Shown piece after piece: positions 17,405-26,748 of a stretch of DNA of 64,000 nucleotides. The stretch covers positions 248,001 to 312,000 of the forward strand of contig NZ_BCMZ01000001.1 in NCBI RefSeq assembly GCF_001485535.1, read 5' to 3'. Under the pieces are notes generated by a model that was not told where the DNA came from, searched no databases, and saw only the letters and a list, made by a program, of their open reading frames with translations. This DNA comes from Halobacterium sp. CBA1132. GTDB lineage: Archaea > Halobacteriota > Halobacteria > Halobacteriales > Halobacteriaceae. The first letter of the stretch is position 1. Each line of letters opens with the position of its first letter. Both the position numbers and the translations under genes were made by a program.

Positions 17405-17995
17405 TTACGACTTCCGGCGCTTGCCGGCGTTCGTGCTCGGGCGCAGGTGCTCGGTGCCCTTGCCGCGGTTCTGGAGGCCGCGAGCGCGCTGCCCGGCGCT
17501 GGTCTTCCCGTGGAAGACGCGACCCTGCTGGCTGTCGTCGCAGATCCAGTTCAGGTCGTCGTCGTTCTCGATTGCGCCGTGCTCGGGGTCCAGGAGAATC
17601 GCTTCGAACCACTTCTGGGAGCCGTCCTCGCCGACCCAGTAGGAGTTCAGCACGCGGAGGTTGACGTACTTCTTCGACGCACGCTCCTCGGCGATGCTCT
17701 GGAGGTTCTTCGCGCGACCGATGCGGTTGACGCCCTGCCGCTTCGTGCGGCGCCCAGCCTTGAACCGGGACTTCCGGGCGGTGCCCTTCCGGACGCTGAC
17801 CCGCGCCACGACGACGCCCTGCTTGGCCTTGTAGCCGAGTTCGCGGGCCTTGTCGAGGCGGGTCGGGTGGTCGACGCGGACGATGGCGCCCTGCTTGCGC
17901 CAGTCCTGCTTGCGCTGCCACTGGAGCTCGGCGAGCTTCCCGTCGTCGGGGTCCCGCCAGGCTTCCTTGATGTGGGAGTAGAAGCTTCGTGTCAT
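17405..17995 (-). CDS. rpl15e: Large ribosomal subunit protein eL15
   Basis: The 196-aa protein is a full-length eL15 and begins MTRSFYSHIKEAWRDPDDGK. It is rich in Lys and Arg and contains conserved segments such as RLDKARELGYKAKQG, RRTKRQGVNRI and VLNSYWVGEDG, ending in GTEHLRPSTNAGKRRKS. It is part of the 50S subunit. The first in-frame start ten codons upstream is not used in the family. The 160-bp region before it on the minus strand contains three hairpins and a TATA-like box. Confidence 0.97.
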   Translation of the reverse strand: MTRSFYSHIKEAWRDPDDGKLAELQWQRKQDWRKQGAIVRVDHPTRLDKARELGYKAKQGVVVARVSVRKGTARKSRFKAGRRTKRQGVNRIGRAKNLQSIAEERASKKYVNLRVLNSYWVGEDGSQKWFEAILLDPEHGAIENDDDLNWICDDSQQGRVFHGKTSAGQRARGLQNRGKGTEHLRPSTNAGKRRKS

Positions 17996-18030
17996 TGTGT
18001 TGTCCGCGGGCGTTGCGTGGTTCAACCGGC

Positions 18031-18107
18031 GAGACGCGTGGCGTCTCGGTGGTCACATCCCGTCCTGACATCCGTCAGGAGCCCGCTGGAGCCCGCTCGC
18101 CAGCGAG
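18031..18107 (-). promoter_or_regulatory. Three-hairpin leader region upstream of eL15
   Basis: Between the upstream gene and eL15 are three perfect inverted repeats: arms GAGACGC/GCGTCTC with loop GTG (18031-18047), TCCTGAC/GTCAGGA with loop ATCC (18063-18080), and CTCGC/GCGAG with loop CA (18096-18107). A TATA-like GTTCTTAACC on the minus strand lies at about 18132-18141, so the hairpins would fall in a leader of about 110 nt. This could be a control region for eL15 or simply a terminator of the preceding gene followed by a leader. Confidence 0.45.
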
Positions 18108-18157
18108 TTACCCGAGTTTCGTCGTGGCGGGGGTTAAGAACTTCGAATCCGCGCCGG

Positions 18158-19141
18158 TCACTCGACGCCGAACGTCAGCTCCGCGCGCTCGAAGCGCAGG
18201 CCGGGGCCGTCCGGCCGTTCGACGAGCGTCGCGCCGTCGAAGTCCTCGGGCACGGAGAACACGACGAGCATGCTCCCCGACTCGCCGGGCGCCGCCGTCA
18301 CCGCCGACATCTGCGCGCGGAACTGCTGGCTGGCGTTTTCGAAGCGCTGGTGGCCGTAGTTCGTGCCGTTGACCGACAGCGCGAAGTTTTGGTTCCGCAC
18401 GACCAGTTGGGAGTCGCCCGCGGTCACGTTCAACTGGACGACGACGAACGTCTCGCCGTCGTTCGGCCGGTACGTGTTGTTCGCGGTCTCTAACTCGTCC
18501 TGCACGCGGGCGTCCCACTTCGCGGTCGCCGTGGTGTTCTCGTCGGCGGCCATCGAGAACGCCGTAATCGCGGGACCAGCGTCGCCACCGCCACCGCCGC
18601 CGACGAACGGCACGAACCCGAGCAGCGTCGGCCCCGCGAACACGGCCGCGACCACGACCACGACCGCGACCACGATGGGGACGACGGGGATGCCGCTCGG
18701 CACGCCGCCCGGAAGCGGGATACTCGGAACACTGTCGAGCAGCGACCCGCCGTCGCCGTCGCCGTCGGTGAACTCCTCGACGAGGTCCTCGGCGTTCTCG
18801 TCACGGACCGACGACGCCAGTTCGTTCGGGTCGAGGAGGTGGACGTCGCCCGCTTCCGCCGCGCTCCGCGCGCCTGTGGTGAATCGGCCGCGGGTCGCCA
18901 TCACGCGCACGTCTACGCCCTTCTTGTCGCAGAACGCCGCGAAGTCCTCGACTTCCGAGGCGCCGATTTCCGTGTCCTCGTCGGGCCGAACGCCGATGAG
19001 CCCGCGCTTGCCGTTGTCCTTGTCGCCGCCGACGAGGTACGTGCCGTCGTCGTTCTCCGTCACGGACGTCGACCAGCCCTTCTCCGTCCAGAACGCCGCG
19101 AGGAAGTTCGGAAACGCCGACGCCGGCATCTCCTCGAACAT
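18158..19141 (-). CDS. Membrane-anchored protein with Mrr-like nuclease fold and C-terminal Ig-like domain
   Basis: The 327-aa protein has three parts. Residues 1-105 resemble Mrr/restriction-endonuclease-like folds (FWTEKGWSTSVTENDDGTYLVGG, CDKKGVDVRVMATRGRFTTGA, GDVHLLDPNEL). One central membrane helix follows (about residues 146-170, VVPIVVAVVVVVAAVFAG). Residues about 185-327 form a beta-rich domain of the DUF4352 type (TFVVVQLNVTAG, LVVFSVPEDFDGATLVERP). The usual catalytic E-x-K of Mrr nucleases is replaced (RGLIGVRP), so the nuclease fold is probably not catalytic. The orientation predicted is N-terminal part inside and beta domain outside. Function unknown. Confidence 0.65.
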   Translation of the reverse strand: MFEEMPASAFPNFLAAFWTEKGWSTSVTENDDGTYLVGGDKDNGKRGLIGVRPDEDTEIGASEVEDFAAFCDKKGVDVRVMATRGRFTTGARSAAEAGDVHLLDPNELASSVRDENAEDLVEEFTDGDGDGGSLLDSVPSIPLPGGVPSGIPVVPIVVAVVVVVAAVFAGPTLLGFVPFVGGGGGGDAGPAITAFSMAADENTTATAKWDARVQDELETANNTYRPNDGETFVVVQLNVTAGDSQLVVRNQNFALSVNGTNYGHQRFENASQQFRAQMSAVTAAPGESGSMLVVFSVPEDFDGATLVERPDGPGLRFERAELTFGVE

Positions 19142-19220
19142 CACGCACCCCTCCCGGTCGGACGCGTACTCTGTCCCGTCATGCAGTCCCCAGGTCTACC
19201 CATATCACCATGGCGCCCCC

Positions 19221-20933
19221 TCATAAACGGTCGGGTCCGCGGCGCGCCGCCAACAACAGCGCGGCAGCGACCGCGACGAGCGTGGTTACGGGCGACAGCG
19301 GCACGAACCCGCCCGACCCGCCGCCGTTGTTTGCGACTGGCGCCAGCGGCTCCTCGTCGTTCACGTGCAGCGTCACTGTCGTCGACGTGGGCTGTGCTGT
19401 TGTCTGCGTGGTGTTCGTCGTGGTCGTGTTCGGTTCCGTCACCGTCGATTCGACGAGCGCCGTCCCAGAAACCGGCGAACCAGCTGTCTCGTAGACTGGG
19501 TCGTCGGCGTCCAACTGCCCGTTCTCGTTCGCGTCCACGATTGCGGTCGCGGTCACGTTCGTCGGGCCGGTAAGCGACGTGTTCAATTGGACGTCGACGC
19601 TGCCGTTGGTCATCTGCGGGAGCGAGCCGGTGGTGCCGACCGTCTCGTTGTTCGCGGTCAACCGCAGGAACCCGCCCCGGGAGAGCGTCAGGCGCTCGAC
19701 GGTCACCGTGCCGTTGTCGACGACCTGGGCGGGGAACAAAAGCGACGCCTTCGCCGCGGTCAGCCGGACTGTCGTCCGGGTTTCGCTCTCGTAGTTCTGC
19801 ACCCACAGCGGGAATTGTGCCGGCCGCTCGGCGTTCGAGAAGTCCAGCGTCGTTCCGAACGCCCCGCTCTGACCGACCTGTACGTTGTCCTGCCAGATGC
19901 GCGGCGGCTCCCCGTCCTCGTGGAGCGCGCGCACGTTCAGCGTCGTCCCCGGGAGGAGATTCGTCTCCCCCGAAATCGCCATCTGGTCGCCGTTCCACGG
20001 CGCGAGCGTGTACCCGGGGTCGGCACTGATTCGAACGGACGGCTCGACGAGCGTCACGCGCTCCGTGAGCAGCGTCTGGCTCTCAGAGAAGAGCGGATTC
20101 CGGGTCTCGTTGACCGACAGCTCGAACTCGTAGGTGTGGTTCGAGCCGCTCCCGAGTTCGATGCCGCTCGTGTCCCAGAGCACGGCCAGCCGACCGTCAC
20201 CACTGCCTCCGAAGCTCGCGGACGCGCGCAAGTCCTCTACCGTGTACGTCTCCGCTCGCGTGTTCGGCTCGGGGTCGAGTTCCTCGACGCGCACTTCGAA
20301 CCCCTCGCCCGCCAGCGCGCCGAGGGTCGCGTCCCCGCCGAACGGGGCGCCGATGCCGCTGTCGTTCTCCTCGAACACGAACGCCGCGTAGTCGCCCACC
20401 ACGACGTTGTCGTTGCCGCGGCCGATTTCGGCGTGCGTCTGGACGGCGCCGAGCGCGTTCCCGCCGCCGTCGCCCTCGAAGTAGTCGCCGCGGAGCGCGC
20501 CGGTCTCTCCCGTCACCTCGCCGTTCGGGAGCACCGTCAACGTCCCGTACGCTTCGACCTGCCCGTCGATGGTCACCTTGAGGTCGTACTCGCCCGGCTG
20601 GATGGCCTCGTCCAGCGGCGGCCCCTTCAGGTCCGGCGCTCCGCCGGAGATGAACTCGCCTGCCGTCTCGCCGTCGGAGCGGTACGTGTCGAACTCGATT
20701 GTACTCGTCCCGCCGCCGCCGAAGCCGACGAGCACTTCGAAGCCGCCGCCGGAGATGGTGAGGTTCGCGGGGCTGGAGTGGCTGACACTGATGCTGACTG
20801 TCTCCCCCCGAGTCACGGTGTAGTCCCCGACGGAAGCCGACTCCTGCTGGGCCGCGACCGGAGCGACGCCTGCGAGGGCGGCGGCGACCAACACGAGCGC
20901 GGCGACGACGGGGACGAAGCGGGTGCGTTCCAT
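19221..20933 (-). CDS. Exported surface protein with C-terminal sorting-type anchor
   Basis: The 570-aa protein has a Sec-type signal peptide (MERTRFVPVVAALVLVAAAL, cut near AQQ), several beta-sandwich segments of the haloarchaeal BGTF/surface-glycoprotein kind, many N-glycosylation sequons (NETR, NTSL, NVT), a Thr-rich stretch (TTTTNTTQTTAQPTSTT) typical of O-glycosylation, and a C-terminus GGFVPLSPVTTLVAVAAALLLAARR. This tail has the layout of PGF-CTERM archaeosortase signals but with GGF instead of PGF. The TATA box TTTATA lies about 40 bp upstream of the ATG at 20933. It is probably a cell-surface adhesin or S-layer-associated protein. Confidence 0.75.
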   Translation of the reverse strand: MERTRFVPVVAALVLVAAALAGVAPVAAQQESASVGDYTVTRGETVSISVSHSSPANLTISGGGFEVLVGFGGGGTSTIEFDTYRSDGETAGEFISGGAPDLKGPPLDEAIQPGEYDLKVTIDGQVEAYGTLTVLPNGEVTGETGALRGDYFEGDGGGNALGAVQTHAEIGRGNDNVVVGDYAAFVFEENDSGIGAPFGGDATLGALAGEGFEVRVEELDPEPNTRAETYTVEDLRASASFGGSGDGRLAVLWDTSGIELGSGSNHTYEFELSVNETRNPLFSESQTLLTERVTLVEPSVRISADPGYTLAPWNGDQMAISGETNLLPGTTLNVRALHEDGEPPRIWQDNVQVGQSGAFGTTLDFSNAERPAQFPLWVQNYESETRTTVRLTAAKASLLFPAQVVDNGTVTVERLTLSRGGFLRLTANNETVGTTGSLPQMTNGSVDVQLNTSLTGPTNVTATAIVDANENGQLDADDPVYETAGSPVSGTALVESTVTEPNTTTTNTTQTTAQPTSTTVTLHVNDEEPLAPVANNGGGSGGFVPLSPVTTLVAVAAALLLAARRGPDRL

Positions 20934-21150
20934 AGCCGATTGCAGTTCGCCTTTCCCTTCCGCGCGGCCGTATAAATACAGTAGGGTGTCGCGTTAGCGA
21001 CTGGACACGTTCTCGGCCATTCGTCTACGCACTTGCACCGCGAAACGACGGATTCTATATCGCAATATGTGATTTATTAGTGGGCCAGTGGAGAGTACAG
21101 CCGCTGACGGACGAGTGCAGGCAACGGAGAATCTGTGCGCGAGCGACGCG
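20934..21150. other. Non-coding gap with surface-protein promoter
   Basis: The gap lies between the surface protein start and the Rio2 stop. The only clear signal is the minus-strand TATA box (TATTTATACGG, about 20970-20980). Farther along is an AT-rich stretch with CGCAATATGTGATTTATTAG but no convincing gene on either strand. Confidence 0.5.
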
Positions 21151-22059
21151 CTACTCGGAGAAATCGGTGACGGAGCCGAACGTGCCGTCCGCGACGGCGT
21201 CTGCGACCCCTCGCTCGTCGATTTCGGGGACGTCACTCGGGTACTTCTGCCGGAAGTAGCCGACGATGTTCCCGATGTCGCGGTCCAACAGCTCGCGCGC
21301 GTTCTCGTGGTCGCTCGGGGTGGCCTGCGGCCAGTCGAACAGCGTCACGCCGTCCTCGCTGACGAAGACGTTGTACTCGCTGATGTCCGCGTGGACGTAG
21401 CCCGCCTCATAGGCGGTCGCCATCTCCCGGAGCACCAGGTCGAGGACGCCGCTCGCCTGCTCGGGTTCCAGTTCCGCGCGCGAGAGCTCCACGCCGTCGA
21501 TGCGCTCCATCACGATGGCGTGGCGGTTCTGGTCGACCGGCCGCGGGACGTTCACGTCCGGGTACAGCGTCTCTAAGGCGTCGTACTCACGCTCGGCGGC
21601 CTTCCGCGCGGTGTACTGCCACGACGTGTGCTCCTTGTCGCTGGTGTAGTCGCGGCCGCGGTGGACCTCCCGGAACTGGGTGTACCCCTCGCGGTGGAAC
21701 TTCAGCGCCATCGGGCGGAACGACTGCACCTCGTAGACGTCGCTCTCCTTGCCGACGCCGAGCGGCGACCCGAATCCCTCGACGGTGTCGCGCTCGGCGA
21801 ACGCGTGCAGCGCGAGCGCGTCGTAGCCCGCGAACGTGAGTTGGACGCCCTCGTACTGGATGGTCTTCCGTTCGAGGAACTCCAGGTCGAGCATCCTGTC
21901 GAGCCGGTAGTCGACTTCCTCCTGTGTCAACCGGGAGAACTCCGGGAGCTTCTCGCGGCTGACCCACTCGGAGAACCGCATTCCGTGTTCGACCCCGGAG
22001 AGCAGGTGGAAGTCCTCCGGGTCGAGGTCCGCCATCTCGGCGGCGACGTTCCGAACCAT
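21151..22059 (-). CDS. rio2: RIO-type serine/threonine kinase Rio2
   Basis: The 302-aa protein has the Rio2 layout: an N-terminal winged-helix domain (residues 1-90, EFSRLTQEEVDYRLDRMLDLEF), then the RIO kinase domain with the P-loop GVGKESDVY (101-109), the catalytic Lys in MALKFHREG (120), the catalytic loop HADISEYN with Asp225, and the metal-binding LFDWPQ. Rio2 acts in maturation of the small ribosomal subunit. The gene stands alone between the surface protein and the lipoate ligase. Confidence 0.95.
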   Translation of the reverse strand: MVRNVAAEMADLDPEDFHLLSGVEHGMRFSEWVSREKLPEFSRLTQEEVDYRLDRMLDLEFLERKTIQYEGVQLTFAGYDALALHAFAERDTVEGFGSPLGVGKESDVYEVQSFRPMALKFHREGYTQFREVHRGRDYTSDKEHTSWQYTARKAAEREYDALETLYPDVNVPRPVDQNRHAIVMERIDGVELSRAELEPEQASGVLDLVLREMATAYEAGYVHADISEYNVFVSEDGVTLFDWPQATPSDHENARELLDRDIGNIVGYFRQKYPSDVPEIDERGVADAVADGTFGSVTDFSE

Positions 22060-22063
22060 TCAC

Positions 22064-22409
22064 GCGAATCTAGCGGACCGGCGGGTAAAAGCTACGCGGC
22101 GCGCGGCGACGCCGTGAAATCCGCGCTGCAGGAGCAATCGACGTGGTAGCGTGGGCGGCCCCGCCTGAATTTTGATAGAAATCAGCGATTCGGCGGCGCT
22201 GTGGCTGTCTCTGGCCGATATTCCCTGTTCTACGAAAATGTGACCGTACACCCGATAAATCTCATGCCACGATATAGAAATCGCATGTTGCGGTCGTTCG
22301 CGCCTCCAGTCCGGCCACGGATTGCCGCGCCGCTCGGCGCGCTCGATGGACGCAGCCGAGCGGAACCGCAGACGCACGGCTTTTTGCCGGTGGCCGCGAA
22401 CCGCGTGGT
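22064..22409. other. Non-coding gap of about 350 bp
   Basis: This is the divergent region between rio2 and the lipoate ligase gene. It contains AT-rich patches (GATAGAAATCAGCG, GATATAGAAATCGC) and, near the lplA start, the promoter-like GCTTTTTGCCGGTGGC, which is nearly the same as the one before nadE. No small gene is convincing. Confidence 0.45.
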
Positions 22410-23210
22410 ATGACGCTGGCCGACCGCGAGTGGCGCCTGATTCTCGAGGAAGCCCGCGACGGGCCGATGCAGATGGCACTAGAGGAGGTCGCTGCGGAGA
22501 CTGCCGCAAACGGCGGCCCGCGAACGGTCCGCGCGTACCAGTGGTCGCCATCGACGCTCTCGATGGGGTACCGGCAGGACGCCGCGTCCGTCGACTGGGA
22601 GTTCGCCGAGCGCGAGGGCGTCGCAGTGACGCGCCGGCAGACCGGCGGCGGCGGCATCTACCACGACGAGCACGCCGACATCTCCTACAGCATCGTCGCG
22701 CCCGCCGACGAACTCCCCGGCGACCTGATGGACTGCTACGAGGTGCTCTGCGAGCCGATTCTGTCGGCGTTCCACGCGATGGGCGTCGACGCCGACTTCG
22801 TCCCCGAGAAACATCCCGCGATTCACGAGCCCGCGTGCTACCTGCGCGCGCTCCACCCAGCCCACGACATCGCGGTCGACGGCCGGAAAATCAGCGGGAA
22901 CGCCCAGTACCGCACCCGCGACGCGGTCATCCAGCACGGGTCGCTGTCCTACGACCACGCGACCGACAACCACCTCGGCGTGTTCGCGGACCCCGGAATC
23001 GACGACCAGCGGTTCCGCGAGCGCGTCACGAGCATCCGCGAGGAATCCGGAATCAGTCGAGGAGATGCAGTTTCCGCGCTGGAGGACGCGCTCGCGGAGT
23101 GGTGTGACGCGTCCGTCGGCGAGTGGACCGACGACGAACTCGCAGCTGCCCGCGAACTCGCCGACGAGAAGTACGCGACTGATGACTGGACCCGGGAGCG
23201 GACTGCTTAG
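22410..23210 (+). CDS. lplA: Lipoate-protein ligase A family protein
   Basis: The 266-aa BPL/LPL-fold protein has GPMQMALEEVAAE near the start, the ligand-binding loop RRQTGGGGIYHD (about residues 76-87) and the catalytic region DGRKISGNAQYRTRDAVIQHGSL (Lys near residue 157). It attaches lipoate or octanoate to E2 or glycine-cleavage H proteins; whether it is a ligase or an octanoyltransferase cannot be decided. Its stop overlaps that of the convergent peroxiredoxin gene by 3 bp. Confidence 0.87.
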   Translation: MTLADREWRLILEEARDGPMQMALEEVAAETAANGGPRTVRAYQWSPSTLSMGYRQDAASVDWEFAEREGVAVTRRQTGGGGIYHDEHADISYSIVAPADELPGDLMDCYEVLCEPILSAFHAMGVDADFVPEKHPAIHEPACYLRALHPAHDIAVDGRKISGNAQYRTRDAVIQHGSLSYDHATDNHLGVFADPGIDDQRFRERVTSIREESGISRGDAVSALEDALAEWCDASVGEWTDDELAAARELADEKYATDDWTRERTA

Positions 23211-23740
23211 CTGAACCCGAACGTCTCCGTCTCGCTGCCGACGTGTTCCTCGACGGCTTCCCGAATCTCGGCCAGCGGCGGCTGGTCGCGCGTCGGGTCG
23301 AGTGGGTGTTCGCCGACCCAGCGGTACTGCACGATGCCGTCCGTGTCCACGAGGAAGACGGAGCGCTTCGAGCGCGGGAACAGTTTCATCGCGCGGTACG
23401 TGACGCCGAACGCGTCCGAGATGTCGAGGTCGGTGTCGGCGTACAGCGGGAAGTCGATGTCGAGGTAGCCGATGAACTGCCGGTGGGTCGCCACGCGGGA
23501 CTTGCTTGCGCCGACGACGCGCACGTCCTCCGTGGACGTGAACCAGCCGTAGTCGCGGAACGAACACCACTCGGTCACGCAGTCCGGGCTGAAGTCGTTC
23601 GTGTAGAAGACGACCAGCACGGGCCGGTCGGCGTACAACTCCGCTAGGGGCGTGTCCTCGACGCTGTCGTCCGGATGGACTAGCGGCGCCGTCACGTCTG
23701 GAACCTGGTCGCCGACGTCGAGTGCTTCCCCCGAAGCCAT
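23207..23740 (-). CDS. Peroxiredoxin / redoxin-domain protein
   Basis: The 177-aa thioredoxin-fold protein of the AhpC/TSA-Bcp type has the peroxidatic-site region [17 protein letters not shown], with two Cys five residues apart as in atypical 2-Cys or Bcp-like enzymes. [11 protein letters not shown] and [17 protein letters not shown] are family landmarks. It should reduce hydroperoxides in the cytoplasm. The start ATG at 23740 ([17 protein letters not shown]) matches redoxin N-termini; a longer in-frame start would run through the endonuclease IV gene. Confidence 0.88.
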   Translation of the reverse strand: MASGEALDVGDQVPDVTAPLVHPDDSVEDTPLAELYADRPVLVVFYTNDFSPDCVTEWCSFRDYGWFTSTEDVRVVGASKSRVATHRQFIGYLDIDFPLYADTDLDISDAFGVTYRAMKLFPRSKRSVFLVDTDGIVQYRWVGEHPLDPTRDQPPLAEIREAVEEHVGSETETFGFS

Positions 23741-23819
23741 ACCGTCACGAGCGCGCTCGGCGGGCAAAGGTGTTGCGACGGTTCGAAGCCTCTTTGCCCC
23801 CCGCGGCGAACGACAGCGT

Positions 23820-24656
23820 ATGCGAGTAGGTGCACACGTCTCTATCGCGGGCGGCGTCGACAACGCCGTCGAGAACGAACTGGCCGTCGGCGGGAACTGC
23901 GGGCAGATTTTCACGCACTCGCCGCAGGTCTGGCAGGACCCGAACGTCGGCGACGACGAAGCCGCGGCGTTCCGCGAGGGAACGGACGAGCATCTGGACG
24001 GCCCGTGGGTCATCCACTCGTCGTATCTGGTGAACCTCTGCACGCCCAAAGCCGACCTCCGCGAGAAGTCCGTCGACAGCATGCAGAAGGAGGTCGACGC
24101 CGCGGACAAACTCGGCATCGAGTACGTCAACGTCCACCTCGGCGCGCACACCGGCGCGGGCGTCCAGCAGGGCCTCGACAACGCCGTCAGCGCGCTCGAC
24201 GAACTCGACATTCCCGAGGATGTCACCGTGCTCGTGGAGAGCGACGCGGGCTCGGGCACGAAGCTCGGCGGGGACTTCGAGCACCTCGCGCACGTCCTCG
24301 ACGAGTCGAGCCACGACCTCGGCGTCTGCGTCGACACCGCGCACGCGTTCGCCGCGGGCTACGATCTCTCGACGCCCGAGGCCGTCGCAGAGGCGCTCGC
24401 AGAGTTCGACGACGTCGTCGGCTTCGAGCACCTCCACTGCGTCCACCTCAACGACTCGAAACACGACTGCGGCACGAACAAGGACGAACACGCCCACATC
24501 GGCGAAGGACTCATCGGCGAGGACGGCATGGACGCGTTCGTCAATCACGACGCTATCACGGACGTGCCGCTCGTGCTGGAGACGCCCCACGAGGACGGCC
24601 GCGGCTTCGAGTGGAACATCCAGAAGGTGCGGGAACTGCGTGGCCGAGCGGAGTGA
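23820..24656 (+). CDS. nfo: Endonuclease IV (AP endonuclease)
   Basis: The 278-aa TIM-barrel enzyme cuts DNA 5' of abasic sites. It starts [16 protein letters not shown] and carries the zinc-ligand motifs [48 protein letters not shown] and HIGEGLIG. The length is normal. The start at 23820 is chosen because the motif GAHVSIAGG begins there. The stop codon lies in the loop of a hairpin whose arms continue downstream (24639-24663). Confidence 0.95.
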   Translation: MRVGAHVSIAGGVDNAVENELAVGGNCGQIFTHSPQVWQDPNVGDDEAAAFREGTDEHLDGPWVIHSSYLVNLCTPKADLREKSVDSMQKEVDAADKLGIEYVNVHLGAHTGAGVQQGLDNAVSALDELDIPEDVTVLVESDAGSGTKLGGDFEHLAHVLDESSHDLGVCVDTAHAFAAGYDLSTPEAVAEALAEFDDVVGFEHLHCVHLNDSKHDCGTNKDEHAHIGEGLIGEDGMDAFVNHDAITDVPLVLETPHEDGRGFEWNIQKVRELRGRAE

Positions 24657-24745
24657 GGCCACGTTCACGCGAACGGTGAGTGAGACGAACCGCGAGCTGC
24701 GAGAGTCGTAGACTCTCGGGAGCCGTGAACCGCGAGTGAGGGGAC
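24639..24745. repeat. Palindrome cluster at the endonuclease IV 3' end
   Basis: A first hairpin has arms CGTGGCC/GGCCACG and an 11-nt loop GAGCGGAGTGA that contains the nfo stop codon (24639-24663). A second has arms CGAGAGTC/GACTCTCG and loop GTA (24700-24718). The sequence GAACCGCGAG occurs twice around the second hairpin. The 11-nt loop is nearly the same as the loops of hairpins downstream of the aminopeptidase gene at 26.7-27.1 kb. Confidence 0.8.
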
Positions 24746-24793
24746 AGCGCTCGGACCCCGCCGCTTTTGCCGACCCCGGTTTTCAGTGGAGGT

Positions 24794-25588
24794 GTGCGCC
24801 GATTCAGCGCCGACTACCTCGAGGAGACGCGCCGCGGGATGTGGGCCGAGCGCGACGCGCTGGACGCGCTCCGACTGAGCAGCCGCGAGCGCATTCTCGA
24901 CGTGGGCTGTGGCACGGGCGAACTCACCGCCGTGTTCCGCGAGGAGTCCAGCGCCGAGGTGCTCGCGCTCGACGCCGACCCGGACCTGCTCGGGCACGTC
25001 GACGCCGACGAGCGCCTCCGCGGCGACGCGACGCGGCTGCCGTTCCGCGACGGCGTCTGCGACCTCGTGGCGTGTCAGGCGCTGCTCATCAACCTCCCAG
25101 ACCCCGTGGCCGCCGTGCGGGAGTTCTCGCGGGTGTCTTCGGACCTCGTGGCGGCGGTCGAACCGAACAACGCCGCCGTCACCGTCGAGTCGACGGTAGC
25201 GAGCGAACCGCCGCTCGCGGCGCGCGCCCGTGAAGCGTACCTCGAGGGCGTGGACACGGACGTCTCGCTGGGCGCAGACGCCGCGGACTGCTTCGAAGCC
25301 GCCGGACTCGTCGACGTCTCGACGACGCAGTACGACCACGTGCAGGACGTCCAGCCGCCGTACGACGAGGGCGCACTGGAAGCTGCCGCCCGGAAGGCGA
25401 CCGGCGAACGGCTCGCCGACCAGCAGCCGACGCTCGCGGCAGGCGGGCTCTCCTCGGACGCCTACGACGCGCTGCGCGCGGAGTGGCGCGAGATGGGCCG
25501 CGAAGTCGTCGCGCAGATGCGCGAGAACGACTACGAGCGCGTCGAGACCGTTCCGTTCTACGTCACGGTCGGTCGCGTTCCCGAGTAA
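24794..25588 (+). CDS. SAM-dependent methyltransferase (class I)
   Basis: The protein is about 264 aa with a Rossmann methyltransferase core: motif I ILDVGCGTGELTAVF, then the acidic ribose-binding residue in VLALDADPDLLG, motif II DATRLPFRDGVCDLVACQ and motif III LINLPDPVAAVREF. The C-terminal part has an YDHVQDVQPPYDE segment found in haloarchaeal members. The substrate is unknown. The GTG at 24794 (VRRFSADYLEETRRGMW) is taken because CTTTTGCC lies 27-32 bp upstream. Confidence 0.85.
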   Translation: MRRFSADYLEETRRGMWAERDALDALRLSSRERILDVGCGTGELTAVFREESSAEVLALDADPDLLGHVDADERLRGDATRLPFRDGVCDLVACQALLINLPDPVAAVREFSRVSSDLVAAVEPNNAAVTVESTVASEPPLAARAREAYLEGVDTDVSLGADAADCFEAAGLVDVSTTQYDHVQDVQPPYDEGALEAAARKATGERLADQQPTLAAGGLSSDAYDALRAEWREMGREVVAQMRENDYERVETVPFYVTVGRVPE

Positions 25589-25656
25589 CCGCCCACGAAC
25601 TGCGGTGGTTTTCCGCTTCTCCGGAGTTTATTCGTGGCGCCGCCGACTCACTCGGT

Positions 25657-26748
25657 ATGGACGACAGAGTCCGCCGCCACGCCGAAGTCCTCGTCGAGGA
25701 CTGCACCGAGATTCAGCCCGGAGACATGGTGCAGGTGCGCGCGTCGAGGGAGGCAGAAGCCCTCGTCGTCGCGCTGTACGAGAAACTCGGAGAAATCGGC
25801 GCGCGACCCTCGCTGCACTGGGGGCTGGCGCGCGCCAGTCGCGCGTACAACCGCGCGATGGACGCCGACGACTACGAGACGAAAGCGCACGAACTCGCCG
25901 CGATGGAGGAGACTGACGCCGTCTTCCTGATTGGCGGCGGCGGGAACGCCTTCGAAACCAGCGACGTTCCTCCCGAGAAGTCACAGGCCGCGAGCCGCGC
26001 ACACGGCCCGATTCTCGAAGAACGGCTCGGCACGCGCTGGGTCATCACCCAGCATCCGACGCCCGCCGACGCACAGAAGGCCGAGATGAGCACGGCGGCC
26101 TACGAGAACTTCGTCTACGAGGCCGTCAACAAGGACTGGGACGCACAGCGCGAGTTCCAGTCTCAACTCGTCGAGATTCTCGACCCCGCCGACGAGGTCC
26201 GCGTCGTCTCCGGGGACACCACTGATGTCACGATGAGCGTCGCGGGGATGGACGCGGCCAACGACTGGGGCACGAAGAACATGCCCGCTGGCGAGGTGTT
26301 CACGTGCCCGGTGCCGGACAGCGTCGAGGGCGAAGTTCTCTTCGACAAGCCGCTCATCCGGCAGGGCAAGGAAATCACGGACGCGTGGCTGCAGTTCGAG
26401 GACGGCGAGGTCGTGGACTTCGCTGCGGGGCAGAACGAAGCCGCGCTCGAAGGCATTCTCGAAACGGACGAGGGGTCGCGTCGCCTCGGCGAACTCGGCA
26501 TCGGGATGAACCGCGACATCGACCGGTTCACGTACAACATGCTGTTCGACGAGAAGATGGGCGACACCGTCCACATGGCCGTCGGCGGCGCAATCGCGGA
26601 GTGCGTGCCCGAGGACCAGACGTTCAACGAGTCCGCTACCCACGTCGACATGATCGTGGACATGAGCGAGGACTCGTTCATCGAAATCGACGGCGAAATC
26701 GTGCAGCGCGACGGGACGTTCAGATTCGAGGACGGGTTCGAGGCGTAG
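25657..26748 (+). CDS. Aminopeptidase, M29-type (AmpS/T-like)
   Basis: The 363-aa protein starts MDDRVRRHAEVLVEDCTEIQPGD and belongs to the metallo-aminopeptidase M29 (thermophilic) family. The metal-site landmarks are NMPAGEVFTCPVPDSVEGE with the first Glu, ELGIGMN, TVHMAVGGAIAECVPED with its His, and THVDMIVDM with the last Asp. It removes N-terminal residues from peptides in the cytoplasm. A TTTATTCG box 27 bp before the ATG indicates a leaderless transcript. The last codons and stop are part of a 98-bp tandem repeat. Confidence 0.92.
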   Translation: MDDRVRRHAEVLVEDCTEIQPGDMVQVRASREAEALVVALYEKLGEIGARPSLHWGLARASRAYNRAMDADDYETKAHELAAMEETDAVFLIGGGGNAFETSDVPPEKSQAASRAHGPILEERLGTRWVITQHPTPADAQKAEMSTAAYENFVYEAVNKDWDAQREFQSQLVEILDPADEVRVVSGDTTDVTMSVAGMDAANDWGTKNMPAGEVFTCPVPDSVEGEVLFDKPLIRQGKEITDAWLQFEDGEVVDFAAGQNEAALEGILETDEGSRRLGELGIGMNRDIDRFTYNMLFDEKMGDTVHMAVGGAIAECVPEDQTFNESATHVDMIVDMSEDSFIEIDGEIVQRDGTFRFEDGFEA

